Source: CBDCOD01 sp965219665
GTDB lineage: Bacteria; Pseudomonadota; Gammaproteobacteria; CAKMZV01
Assembly (NCBI GenBank): GCA_965219665.1
Contig: CBDCOD010000023.1
Span: 1 to 64,000 of the forward strand
Reading direction: 5' to 3'
Length of the DNA stretch: 64,000 nt
Position numbers and translations under genes: made by a program. A model generated the notes under the pieces. It ran no database searches and had not been told where the DNA came from. It saw only the letters and a list, made by a program, of their open reading frames with translations. This document shows, piece after piece, positions 39,115 through 47,313 of this stretch (the stretch's first letter is position 1; every line of letters starts with the position of its first letter).

Positions 39115-40038
39115 ATGGCAAAAAAGAAAACTGAGAAAATAGATGCACTAATATTTATTGACACTAACATCTTTCTCGACTTCTACAGAATTAGAAAGTC
39201 AAATGTTTCTATGAAATATTTGGACGAAATTGAAAAACATAAAGGCCTGATAATCACGTCTTCACAAGTTGAAATGGAGTTTAAAAAAAATCGACAATCT
39301 GTAATTCTCGAGTCAATTAGTGAAGTGAAGAAGATAAACAACGTAAACACCAATGTTCCGGCTATTTTGTCTAATGCCAAGGCTGTTGAAATGATTGAAA
39401 AATCTAAGGAAAACATCTCAAACAAGCAGAAAGAACTAAAAGGAATAATAGAAAAAATATTAAAGAACCCAAGCTATAATGACCCTGTCTACAAATCACT
39501 CCAGAAACTTTTCAGACATAACTCATCAATTAACCTGAATCGAGAAAACAAGATTCGTTTCAAAATCCGAAATCTGGCGAAGAAGCGATTCATACTTGGA
39601 TATCCACCAAGGAAAAAAGGTGATAATTCAATCGGAGATGCAGTTAATTGGGAATGGGTTTTAAAGTGCGCAGAAAATTCAGGGAAGCATATTATCCTTG
39701 TGACTCGAGATTCAGATTTTGGCTGCAACTATGAAGATGACTCTTTCCTAAATGATTGGTTAAAGCAAGAATTCAAACAAAGAATAAGTCAAAAAAGGAA
39801 GGTCATTCTAACAGATAAGCTAAGCCGAGCTTTTCAACTTGTCGAAATACCTGTTACAGATGAAATGATTGAGGAAGAAGAAAAAGTAATTGATGTTTCT
39901 ATGCGTAACTACCAAATGCATAATATTCATGAAACGATAAAACGAATGCAAGAAAACGTAAAACTCAATGAACTTCAAGAGAGCATAAGAAGACTGAGAA
40001 CTAACCTTGGTTATGATGACACCAATGACATTAAATAA
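39115..40038 (+). CDS. PIN-like domain protein (DUF4935 type)
   Basis: 307 aa. The N-terminus ALIFIDTNIFLDFYR contains the first acidic residue of a PIN nuclease-like fold; a later LVTRDSDFG supplies the conserved Asp pair. The middle and C-terminal parts are charged and helical, probably coiled coil. PIN-like proteins of this type are often RNases and occur in toxin or defence settings; no antitoxin partner is visible in this cassette. It begins 19 bases after the cassette boundary. Confidence 0.65.
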   Translation: MAKKKTEKIDALIFIDTNIFLDFYRIRKSNVSMKYLDEIEKHKGLIITSSQVEMEFKKNRQSVILESISEVKKINNVNTNVPAILSNAKAVEMIEKSKENISNKQKELKGIIEKILKNPSYNDPVYKSLQKLFRHNSSINLNRENKIRFKIRNLAKKRFILGYPPRKKGDNSIGDAVNWEWVLKCAENSGKHIILVTRDSDFGCNYEDDSFLNDWLKQEFKQRISQKRKVILTDKLSRAFQLVEIPVTDEMIEEEEKVIDVSMRNYQMHNIHETIKRMQENVKLNELQESIRRLRTNLGYDDTNDIK

Positions 40039-40047
40039 AAAAACCAT

Positions 40048-40107
40048 GCCCAGCAACACCTATACGCAATGCCCTTCGGGACACTGCGCATAGCCAAACC
40101 GTTCGCC
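40048..40107 (+). other. attC-like site 1 (degenerate)
   Basis: R'' box GCCCAGC (expected GCCTAAC from the cassette start), a central hairpin CTATACGCAATG / CACTGCGCATAG around CCCTTCGGGA, and R' box GTTCGCC. It is 60 bp. Confidence 0.55.
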
Positions 40108-40137
40108 GTCACCCTGAAAAAAACTACCGCTTGAAAT

Positions 40138-41427
40138 ATGCATCAGCACGACTTAAATAGAGTTCTTTTTTATCCCGCAGAAGATATGGCAGGTGGAGAT
40201 GAACTTTCAAAAGGAGAAAAAATTTTGAGAGCTGAAATTAAATCAAGCTACAGTGACGTCAATGAGGTTATAGAGCTTTACAACATAAAGAAATATTTTG
40301 ACAACGAATTATATTTAAAACGTTGGACACAAGAAGAAATTGAAGACTTCAAACAAAAAGCCAAAAAATATAGCCAAATAGTTGGGAACTATTTTTCAAC
40401 TATAAGTGACGAAAATGTCATCAAAATATACGAACAGACTTTACACGATTATATCCATTCATTTTGGGAAATAGTATGTAATTATTCTCGTTTTAAGCGA
40501 ATTTCAAAATCAAATTTTAGCAAAATTCTAGAAAATGAACCTCATTTGATACACGAGATTCTAACTCATAAAGTTTTAGTAACTCATTATGATAAAGAAC
40601 TCAAGGACTTCTTACTAAACTATCCAGCATCTGCTGAAATTTTGCTCTCGGTTTATGAGACAGAAGTTCAAGAGTTAAAAAAAAATCAAAAGTATATTCC
40701 TAAAAGTCTGACGATTTCGGATAAAGAAAGTATAACATCAAAATATTTAGATTCAGCAGATATAAACCTAAACTATATTGGCTTAATTGAAAACGCAAGA
40801 AACAGAAATGATTTCAGAATTTCAGACAAAACACGGCTAAAAGCAAAACGATTATATAAAAGTGAAATGGAAAAGATCTTTGCCGACAAAGGAAGAATGA
40901 GTTTTGGTGTCTCTGTTGACTTTTTAGAAAATACCGACACAGTAGTAGATTCTCATATAGATGATAAGCTTGTTGCTCATTATACTTACAGTGCGGATTT
41001 TATAAAGAAAAACAATCACCCTTATCAACTATTTCAAAATTTTAAATTGCTCTTTGAATTTGTTGATAATCAAAACAGAATAAATCTTGTTAGCAAAAAA
41101 AGTCAGTTAGGCTTATTTGAAAAAATCATGGGTGTTCACTCTCAAAATGAATACAAAATTGGTTCGGGATTTTGTTTATTAGAAATGACATCTTGTTGCC
41201 AAATTGATAGCTACAACAAAATTATTACTGAATTAAACACTTCACTAGAAGATATTTTACATTTTATTTATACAAAGGCATTTCAAGAATTATATGGATT
41301 TGCGGACAATGCTCGTTTTTCTATTCCTAAACGTGTTGAGCAGGAGCGTACAAATATTGAAAGGAGGCCGCGCAGTTCTTTGCCAGCGAGTCAAAGAACG
41401 TTACGCGTTCATAAAATCTCGGACTAA
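40138..41427 (+). CDS. Hypothetical cassette protein, C-terminus disrupted by an IS
   Basis: 429 aa as read, but the last ~25 residues come from the adjoining IS3-family remnant, so the native protein ends differently. It is rich in Lys, Asn and charged helices (e.g. YLDSADINLNYIGLIENARN and RLKAKRLYKSEMEKIF). No recognised domain and no membrane segment. A candidate native C-terminus lies beyond the IS at about 42340-42436, ending ISNAIKKQKEKANG with its stop inside the next R'' box. Its cassette neighbours are defence-like, but function is unknown. Confidence 0.6.
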   Translation: MHQHDLNRVLFYPAEDMAGGDELSKGEKILRAEIKSSYSDVNEVIELYNIKKYFDNELYLKRWTQEEIEDFKQKAKKYSQIVGNYFSTISDENVIKIYEQTLHDYIHSFWEIVCNYSRFKRISKSNFSKILENEPHLIHEILTHKVLVTHYDKELKDFLLNYPASAEILLSVYETEVQELKKNQKYIPKSLTISDKESITSKYLDSADINLNYIGLIENARNRNDFRISDKTRLKAKRLYKSEMEKIFADKGRMSFGVSVDFLENTDTVVDSHIDDKLVAHYTYSADFIKKNNHPYQLFQNFKLLFEFVDNQNRINLVSKKSQLGLFEKIMGVHSQNEYKIGSGFCLLEMTSCCQIDSYNKIITELNTSLEDILHFIYTKAFQELYGFADNARFSIPKRVEQERTNIERRPRSSLPASQRTLRVHKISD

Positions 41428-42325
41428 ACGGTTCCCCACCATGCTATGTATGAACAAGGTTATGCATAGTATCTCGTAGCGGTTATTACCGCTGGCTAGC
41501 ATACCCTTACCAGATTTAGAGATTTAGAGGATAAGCGCTTAAGTCTTAAGATTAGGCAACACTAGGAAAATAGCTATGGTTTTTATGGCTACCGCAATGA
41601 TTTATCAAGATATGGTTAGATTCTGGCAACTATTGCGGACGTGATAGAGTTTTAAGGCTGATGCAGACCAATGGACACTTAGGGCTTGCAATTTGCGCTT
41701 AAAAAGCCATCGCTTAAAAAAAGGCGAACAGCATGTTCTAGCCCCAAATATTCTTAAGCGTCAGTTTGTAAATGCAACGGTTCCCAATCAATGGTGGGTC
41801 AGTGACATTACCTATATAAAAACAGGTGAAGGTTGGTTGTTTTTGACCACGGTATTAGACTTATTTTCTCGCAAAGTAGTTGGCATGGGACATGAGTCAT
41901 CGTATTACAGAGGATGTTTGTGATTCAGAGTAACTTAACCCATGCACGTCTATTCATATCGTAGAAAACCTGTACGATAATTCGGTCTATGTGCATTCTG
42001 ATCAAGGTTCGCAATATACCAGCAAAGCTTGTCAAAGAGAAGCATTGGGTGCAAATGCAATTAATCCCGAGTATGAGCCGTAAGGGGATATTGCTGGGAC
42101 AATGCTGTTGCTGAAAGTTCATTATTTGGCAACTTAACCAAAAGGAGTTATATTGGTCAATTAAGGTCTGATAAAACAAGGCAAGATGCTAAGCTAAAGT
42201 ATTTTTGGATTATATTGAAACAGTTTTACTAATCCAATCAGGCGGCACACATTCAAGCTAATCGGGTAGCACCGAATGTGCTAGAAGAGCAATATTTTGC
42301 GAAACTAAAAACTGTCTACTAAACT
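41366..42325 (+). mobile_element. Degenerate IS3-family element (OrfB transposase remnant)
   Basis: Several frames together give an IS3-type OrfB: QRVKERYAFIKSRTKRFP, VSRSGYYRWLA, then KIRQH-NSYGFYGYR, NQWWVSDITYI (first catalytic Asp), VHSDQGSQYTS (second Asp) and AWDNAVAESFFGNLT-like remains near 42090. At least five frameshifts or stops make it dead. Terminal inverted repeats are not obvious. It interrupts the gene in cassette 2. Confidence 0.8.
41693..41923 (+). pseudogene. Integrase-core fragment of IS3-type transposase
   Basis: The longest open piece of the IS, containing WWVSDITYIKTGEGWLFLTT and VLDLFSRKVVGM of the rve core. It ends by frameshift before the second catalytic Asp. Confidence 0.8.
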
Positions 42326-42429
42326 CAGGCCGCACCACATATCTGAAATTAGCTATCTTGATTATGTTGAAAATAGATGATGATTTACAAATTTCAAATG
42401 CAATAAAAAAGCAGAAAGAAAAGGCGAAC

Positions 42430-42542
42430 GGCTAACAATGTGTATAAGTAATAGCGGTTTAAGTGATAAAGCAAAGGTCAGTGCATAGCCGAAAGGTTCG
42501 TGAGTAGAAATCCGCTACTACTCATACACTAGACCGTTAGCC
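42430..42542 (+). other. attC-like site 2
   Basis: R'' GGCTAAC, R' GTTAGCC, 113 bp. Inner arms ATGTGTATAAGTAATAGCGG and CCGCTACTACTCATACAC are complementary. R'' plus flank matches the start of cassette 2 (GTTCGCCGTC) at 8 of 10 bases. Confidence 0.75.
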
Positions 42543-42580
42543 ACAATTAAAAAACGACCATGAATGATTAAATTAGCATT

Positions 42581-43357
42581 ATGAATTTTGAACAAGAATA
42601 TTTAAACAAAATTATATGCGGTGATAGCCTTGAAGTAATGAAATCAATGCCTTCCGAAAGTGTTGACTTAGTGGTTACTTCTCCTCCTTACAACCTAAAA
42701 AAATCGACAGGAAATGGAATGAAGGACGGTCGTGGTGGAAAATGGCCAAACGCTTCATTGATAAATGGCTATTCGCACTATGACGACAATATGCCGCATG
42801 ATGAATATGCTAAATGGCAGCGAGATTGTTTGACTGAAATGCTCCGATTGATAAAAGATGATGGTGCTATTTTTTATAATCACAAATGGAGAGTTCAAGC
42901 AGGTTTACTGCAAGATAGACAAGACATTGTTCAGGGTTTACCCGTGAGACAAGTAATAATTTGGAGAAGAAAAGGTGGGATAAACTTCAACAAGGGATAT
43001 TTCTTACCAACGTATGAAGTAATCTATTTAATCGCCAAACCCAATTTCAAACTTGCTCCTAAAGCAAATGCACATGGTGATGTTTGGGAATTTACCCAGG
43101 AAATGAAAAACAGACACCCCGCACCTTTTCCAGTTCAACTTATTGACAGAATAATCTGTTCGACAGAAGCTCAAATAGTTTTAGACCCATTTATGGGCAG
43201 CGGGACAACCGCTATAACTGCGATGGGAAACAAGCGTGATTATATCGGTGTTGATATTTCACCTGACTATTGTTTAATGGCCGAAAAGAGAATTGAAAAA
43301 AATAAAATACAGTCTGAACTGAATCAGTTCAAAGCACAAACGAAACTATTTGTATGA
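42581..43357 (+). CDS. DNA methyltransferase, probably N4-cytosine (type II)
   Basis: 258 aa. The catalytic motif TSPPYN comes first (residues ~33-38) and the SAM-binding DPFMGSGTT near residue 206, i.e. the beta-class order; TSPPY suggests N4-cytosine. It is followed with a 4-base overlap by an MvaI/BcnI-like endonuclease, so it should protect the host from that enzyme. MvaI and BcnI cut CCWGG and CCSGG, but the specificity here cannot be read from sequence. Confidence 0.88.
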   Translation: MNFEQEYLNKIICGDSLEVMKSMPSESVDLVVTSPPYNLKKSTGNGMKDGRGGKWPNASLINGYSHYDDNMPHDEYAKWQRDCLTEMLRLIKDDGAIFYNHKWRVQAGLLQDRQDIVQGLPVRQVIIWRRKGGINFNKGYFLPTYEVIYLIAKPNFKLAPKANAHGDVWEFTQEMKNRHPAPFPVQLIDRIICSTEAQIVLDPFMGSGTTAITAMGNKRDYIGVDISPDYCLMAEKRIEKNKIQSELNQFKAQTKLFV

Positions 43358-44145
43358 ATATATACACTAAAGAAAGTTTAGTTGAAAAACTAAAAGAAAT
43401 ATCTGAACAAGGTTGGATTGAAAATGGTAGACATGGAAATGACGGTGGAATTGGGAATACCCTTGAAGACCTTTTAGGTATCGAAGAAAACAACCTCCCA
43501 ATTCCAAATGCTGCGGAATGGGAATTAAAGACTCAAAGATTAAAAACTTCTTCCCTGACCACTCTATTTCATATTGAACCCTCACCGAGAGCGATGAAGT
43601 TTGTGCCTTCGACTCTACTTCCTTATTACGGTTGGCCTCACCAAAAAGCAGGTGATAAATACCCAGAAAACGAAAGAAGTTTTAGAGCAACAATTCATGG
43701 AAATGGTAGAAATGACAGAGGTTTCGGGGTCCAGATTGATAATAAGGAAAGAAAAGTTTTAATCTCATTTGACAGCAGTCAAGTAGGTGAATGCCATGCA
43801 AATTGGTTAGAAGGAGTGAAAAAGAACATTGGACTGTCTGAAATTGAACCACAACCATATTGGGGCTTTGATGATTTGGAACATAAAGCAGGAACCAAAT
43901 TATTAAATGCTTTTTATGTTCAAGCCGCTGTTAAAAGAGACAGAGAAACTAAGAAGGAGTATTACCATTATTCTAAAGTATTGATGCTTCAAAGGTTTGA
44001 CTTTAAAGGATTCTTAAATCAATTGGAAGCAGGAAATATCTTAATTGACTTTGATGCCAGAACAGGACATAATCATGGAACAAAATTCAGGTTGCGACAA
44101 AACTGCCTACCTGAACTTTACGAAAAGGTGACTGAAATAATTTAA
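43354..44145 (+). CDS. MvaI/BcnI-family type II restriction endonuclease
   Basis: 263 aa, close in length to MvaI. NDGGIGNTLEDLLGI followed by AAEWELKTQR carries the PD-(D/E)xK-like catalytic residues (the E-x-K in WELKTQ), and FDARTGHNHGTKFRLR is typical of the C-terminus. It forms an R-M pair with the upstream methyltransferase; the 4-base overlap implies coupled translation with the methylase first. Confidence 0.85.
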   Translation: MNIYTKESLVEKLKEISEQGWIENGRHGNDGGIGNTLEDLLGIEENNLPIPNAAEWELKTQRLKTSSLTTLFHIEPSPRAMKFVPSTLLPYYGWPHQKAGDKYPENERSFRATIHGNGRNDRGFGVQIDNKERKVLISFDSSQVGECHANWLEGVKKNIGLSEIEPQPYWGFDDLEHKAGTKLLNAFYVQAAVKRDRETKKEYYHYSKVLMLQRFDFKGFLNQLEAGNILIDFDARTGHNHGTKFRLRQNCLPELYEKVTEII

Positions 44146-44155
44146 AAAAACTGTG

Positions 44156-44286
44156 GCCTAACAATGTATAAAAATAATAGCGGTTTTATTGCTAAAACTA
44201 AAGTAAGTAAATATAAAAAAGGTCTGTATTTAACCGAAAAATTAGTGTTAAAAAACCCGCTACTATTCTTATACAGAACGTTGGGC
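44156..44286 (+). other. attC-like site 3
   Basis: R'' GCCTAAC and R' GTTGGGC both fit the consensus boxes. 131 bp, with inner arms TGTATAAAAATAATAGCGG and CCGCTACTATTCTTATACA. Its R'' flank (GTGGCCTAAC) is the complement of the cassette start GTTAGCCAC apart from one base gained. Confidence 0.8.
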
Positions 44287-44313
44287 TTAATTAAAAAACA
44301 ATCGAGCGAGTAA

Positions 44314-45210
44314 ATGGAATTACCTAGATATCACGAAACCTTTCTTCCGGTGTTGGAGACATTGAATTCGATTGAGTCAATAAGCAGTCGCGAATTAGCA
44401 ACTAGAGTTCGTGACAAATATTATTCGGACTTACCGAAAGAGCTTTTAGATAAAAAAACGAGTACGGGAGCCAACACGCTAATTGATCGGATCCTTTGGG
44501 GTAAATCGTATTTAAAAATGGGAAAGTTTGTGTCGTACCCCCAAAGGGGAATTGTACAAATCACGGACAAAGGAAAGCAAGCTTTAAGGAATGGACAATT
44601 ACTATTAGCTGACTTACAAAACGACCCTGACTTCATTCAATATCGTTCTTCGGTAAAGAGTAGAAAGGATAACGATATAGAATTAGAAACTGTAGATGTA
44701 GAAAGCGCATCTCCTCAAGACTTAATTGATACAGGTTTTTCGACAATCGAAACAGAAGTCAAAACTGAACTTCTTGATAAGCTAAAGGAACTTGATCCTT
44801 ATTTTTTTGAAAAAGTCATTTTGATTTTGCTCAAAAGAATGGGGTATGGCGACTTCATAGAGACGTCTAAGTCAGGCGATGGTGGAATTGATGGAATTAT
44901 TAACGAAGACAAACTTGGACTTGAGAAGATTTTCACTCAAGCTAAGCGATACACGGAGAACAAGGTTCGTGAAAAAGACATTCGAAATTTCATTGGCGCA
45001 ATGAGCGGTGACACAACCAAAGGGGTTTTCATAACAACTTCCACTTTTGACGATTTAGCAATTAAGAAAGCCAGAGAAGCTCACCACACGATCATTTTAA
45101 TTGACGGACCTAAACTAGTGGACTTAATGCATCAATACAATGTGGGTGTGCAAGTGAAAACAACTTACGAAGTGAAAGAACTTGACTATGATTTTTTTGA
45201 AGGAGAATAA
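44314..45210 (+). CDS. Mrr-like restriction endonuclease
   Basis: 298 aa. An N-terminal winged-helix region of the Mrr_N type (about 1-90) and a C-terminal PD-(D/E)xK nuclease: GDGGIDGIINEDKLG followed by FTQAKRYTE, where D and QAK are the catalytic set, then IRNFIGAMSGDTTKGVFITTS. Mrr proteins cut modified DNA (type IV restriction). It fills one cassette exactly (44281-45230). Confidence 0.9.
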   Translation: MELPRYHETFLPVLETLNSIESISSRELATRVRDKYYSDLPKELLDKKTSTGANTLIDRILWGKSYLKMGKFVSYPQRGIVQITDKGKQALRNGQLLLADLQNDPDFIQYRSSVKSRKDNDIELETVDVESASPQDLIDTGFSTIETEVKTELLDKLKELDPYFFEKVILILLKRMGYGDFIETSKSGDGGIDGIINEDKLGLEKIFTQAKRYTENKVREKDIRNFIGAMSGDTTKGVFITTSTFDDLAIKKAREAHHTIILIDGPKLVDLMHQYNVGVQVKTTYEVKELDYDFFEGE

Positions 45211-45223
45211 AAAGAAAAACTAA

Positions 45224-45289
45224 GCCCAACAAGGCGTATGTGCATGACTTCCTGACGTCAGCCACGATACCATATACTAACCGTTGTGT
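45224..45289 (+). other. attC-like site 4
   Basis: R'' GCCCAAC, R' GTTGTGT, 66 bp. AACTAAGCCCAAC is complementary to the start of the Mrr cassette (GTTGGGCTTAATT) at 12 of 13 positions. Confidence 0.8.
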
Positions 45290-45326
45290 GTCATATCCTA
45301 GATAGACTATGCGGTTTTTAAATACA

Positions 45327-46313
45327 TTAATTCAAGATTTCTTTGTAAAAAGCATTTTCAACAATGTTAACAATCATATTTTCATAAGAACAACCAGTAT
45401 TTATATTATAACAACGATAAAAATACCCTAAGCCTAATCCAGGGATTAAATTTGCTTCCATAAAGAAGGGGACATTATTATCATTCATCTTAATATCGAT
45501 TCGTCCATAACCTTTCGCCCCTATAGCTTTAAACGAATCAATTGCTAATGTCTCAACAGCAGATTTAATTGACGCATCTGTAATATAAGACACTCCTTCT
45601 TTGTCTGCAATTTTGTCTGAGAACCCTAGTACTCTGTCGCCCTTTATGTTCTTTTCCGGATGTAATTGCACTGGGTAAACTTTTAAAACGTCATTTTCAA
45701 AATCTTGAATAATTCCAACAGTATATTCACTACCCCCCAAATACTGCTCAACTATCGAATCTGTATGGTGTTCAGAAAATATTGAACAGACTTTACTTTT
45801 ATACTGATTAATTGTTGCAACTAATGAGTTTTCATCAATCCCTCTCGAGTCACCTTCGTATCTGGGTTTAATAAACAAAGGAAATGCAAGGGGTACCGTT
45901 GAAGTGCTACAAATACTGGGGTTTGAAATGAAAAAAGGAGCTGTATTAAATCCCTTTTCAGCAACCCTGCTTTTTGCAAGAGTTTTATCAAATTCCAACT
46001 CTAAGGACAATTTTGAAGACCCTGTATAAGATATATTATAAGATTCTAAGTAATCTGAAAACCATATTTTATTTTTGAATTCCCGCTTGATAGACTCAGC
46101 TGAAAATCCGAGATATTTTATACCTGAAATTATTAAGTCTGGTTTTCTTTCAACAAGGTCAACAAGGTCTTGTTCTGTATTGATATAGCTTACACAAACA
46201 TCTGAATAATTCTTATCTAATGTGTCGTATAGTAGTTTAATCGTTTTTGCAGGCATTAATTTAAAATCGCCTATTTCTGTTGTTACTATTTCTATCTTTT
46301 TCTGCTTTTTCAT
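45327..46313 (-). CDS. ATP-grasp protein, D-alanine-D-alanine ligase-like
   Basis: 328 aa. Lys in PLFIKPRYEGDSRGI, the acidic segment IVEQYLGGSEYTVGI, YGRIDIKMND and PFFMEANLIPGLGLG match the ATP-grasp core of the D-Ala-D-Ala ligase superfamily. The N-terminal third is diverged. It could join amino acids or related acids; the substrate is unknown. It is read opposite to all other cassette genes, so it needs its own promoter. Confidence 0.8.
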   Translation of the reverse strand: MKKQKKIEIVTTEIGDFKLMPAKTIKLLYDTLDKNYSDVCVSYINTEQDLVDLVERKPDLIISGIKYLGFSAESIKREFKNKIWFSDYLESYNISYTGSSKLSLELEFDKTLAKSRVAEKGFNTAPFFISNPSICSTSTVPLAFPLFIKPRYEGDSRGIDENSLVATINQYKSKVCSIFSEHHTDSIVEQYLGGSEYTVGIIQDFENDVLKVYPVQLHPEKNIKGDRVLGFSDKIADKEGVSYITDASIKSAVETLAIDSFKAIGAKGYGRIDIKMNDNNVPFFMEANLIPGLGLGYFYRCYNINTGCSYENMIVNIVENAFYKEILN

Positions 46314-46599
46314 TAATCACATCATAATTGATTTTATAAGAATAAACTCGTTGCTAACAGTTTGTCAAATACGCAGATACAGCTGTTGCGTTTGATTTGT
46401 ACAGCTTTAAAATACAAGAAATGGCATTCTGTTTATACCATCAGTATATTGAGAGGATTTGTTTCTTCAAATCAGTTGAGTATCATTCTAACTCTTACCG
46501 TTGGAGGTATTTCAAAAATTAGCTCTAATAGACTTATATATGCACAAATATACTTCAAATATTTGATTCATGCACAACCTGATCATAAAAATACACGAG

Positions 46600-46722
46600 A
46601 CACAACAATGTGTATAAAACATTTGGCGGATAGTGCTGATTTTAAGGCTGTTACATTTAATTAAAAATGTAGCGGTTTGACTGGTTTGCGTTCCAAAATG
46701 CAGGTGAAGTCAAGCGTTAAAC
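46600..46722 (+). other. attC-like site 5 (uncertain right end)
   Basis: The left box ACACAAC and its flank are complementary to the cassette start GTTGTGTGTC at 9 of 10 bases, which is strong for R''. The right end was taken at GTTAAAC (46716-46722), but the inner arms pair poorly. The ~290 bases before it, after the ATP-grasp gene, hold no convincing coding region. Confidence 0.5.
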
Positions 46723-46749
46723 ACTGCTGTTTGCGCGGCAGTGTTTAAC
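46716..46749. repeat. Perfect inverted repeat and shared 20-mer
   Basis: GTTAAACACTGC (46716-46727) and GCAGTGTTTAAC (46738-46749) are perfect inverted repeats. TTGCGCGGCAGTGTTTAACG (46731-46750) recurs exactly at 47234-47253. Confidence 0.8.
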
Positions 46750-46792
46750 GTGGTTGCTGCTTACCACTGACTTGTTTCGCCATGCAAGCGCG

Positions 46793-46883
46793 GCTTAACA
46801 AGGCGGTTGCAGCTGACCAACCCGCGTGCTAAAATGCCACATCTCATCAAACTGGTTGGCTCTGACCCGCAGCGTCGTTATAC
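46793..46883 (+). other. attC-like site 6
   Basis: R'' GCTTAAC, R' GTTATAC, 91 bp. Inner arms CGGTTGCAGCTGACCAACC and GGTTGGCTCTGACCCGCAGCG are largely complementary. The base composition is higher in G+C than the other sites, so this cassette end may come from a different source. Confidence 0.6.
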
Positions 46884-46927
46884 ATATACCAAACGAACTA
46901 TTCATTGAGCTGCAATATTCTTAAACT

Positions 46928-47161
46928 ATGACAAAAAATAAAATCATCACAATTTTTGAATTTTCGGGTTCAGCTTTAGCCATTGTCTATGCTCTGCTAA
47001 TCGCTTCTAACACAGGCAATGAAATACTAGGATTTGCACTTCTCCTTATGTCAGCTGGGCTGTTTTCGGCTTGGGCTGTAATTGACAAACGGTGGGCTTT
47101 TTTAAGCCTTCAATTTTTCTATGCAATATCGGCAATAATTGGGCTGATTAGATGGGCGTAG
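46928..47161 (+). CDS. Small integral membrane protein (cassette gene)
   Basis: 77 aa with about three hydrophobic segments (roughly residues 8-25, 32-50 and 57-75). No family recognised with confidence; small membrane proteins of this shape are common in integron cassettes. Its cassette is bounded by GTTATACAT at the left and the complementary ATGTATAAC at the right. Confidence 0.65.
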   Translation: MTKNKIITIFEFSGSALAIVYALLIASNTGNEILGFALLLMSAGLFSAWAVIDKRWAFLSLQFFYAISAIIGLIRWA

Positions 47162-47175
47162 GTATAGAAATAAAT

Positions 47176-47232
47176 GTATAACAAAACACTCTAGCGGGAT
47201 AGCTACGCCGCCGCTGAGTTTGGTCGTTAGGG
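47176..47232 (+). other. attC-like site 7 (last)
   Basis: R'' GTATAAC, right box GTTAGGG, 57 bp, the short end of the attC size range. Inner pairing ACTCTAGCGG / CCGCTGAGT. R'' flank is complementary to the membrane-protein cassette start over 9 bases. Confidence 0.7.
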
Positions 47233-47313
47233 CTTGCGCGGCAGTGTTTAACGACGTTGTGGCTTACCCTTTTCTGCATTTTTCATATTAATTATGCCAA
47301 AAACAAGTGTGGC

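Larger units (their letters stand above)
39090..47232 (+). mobile_element. Integron-type gene-cassette array without intact integrase (CALIN-like)
   Basis: A run of short ORFs separated by 57-131 bp imperfect palindromes. Each starts with an RYYYAAC-like box (R'') and ends with a GTTRRRY-like box (R'). Cassette starts are complementary to their own R'' ends: 12/13 bases for the Mrr cassette, 9/10 for the ATP-grasp cassette, 9 for the membrane-protein cassette. All sites point the same way. The block is visibly more AT-rich than its flanks. No integrase gene is intact in the window. Confidence 0.75.

Noticed and set aside
46362..46664. 100-codon open frame right of the ATP-grasp gene
   Set aside because: No recognisable motifs or good ribosome-binding site, and it runs into an attC-like site. 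Likely non-coding.
47233..47313. Second copy of the ssrA 3' end as an attR site
   Set aside because: I looked for a repeat of the tmRNA 3' terminal sequence at the right edge of the accessory block and found none, so simple integration at ssrA is not supported.
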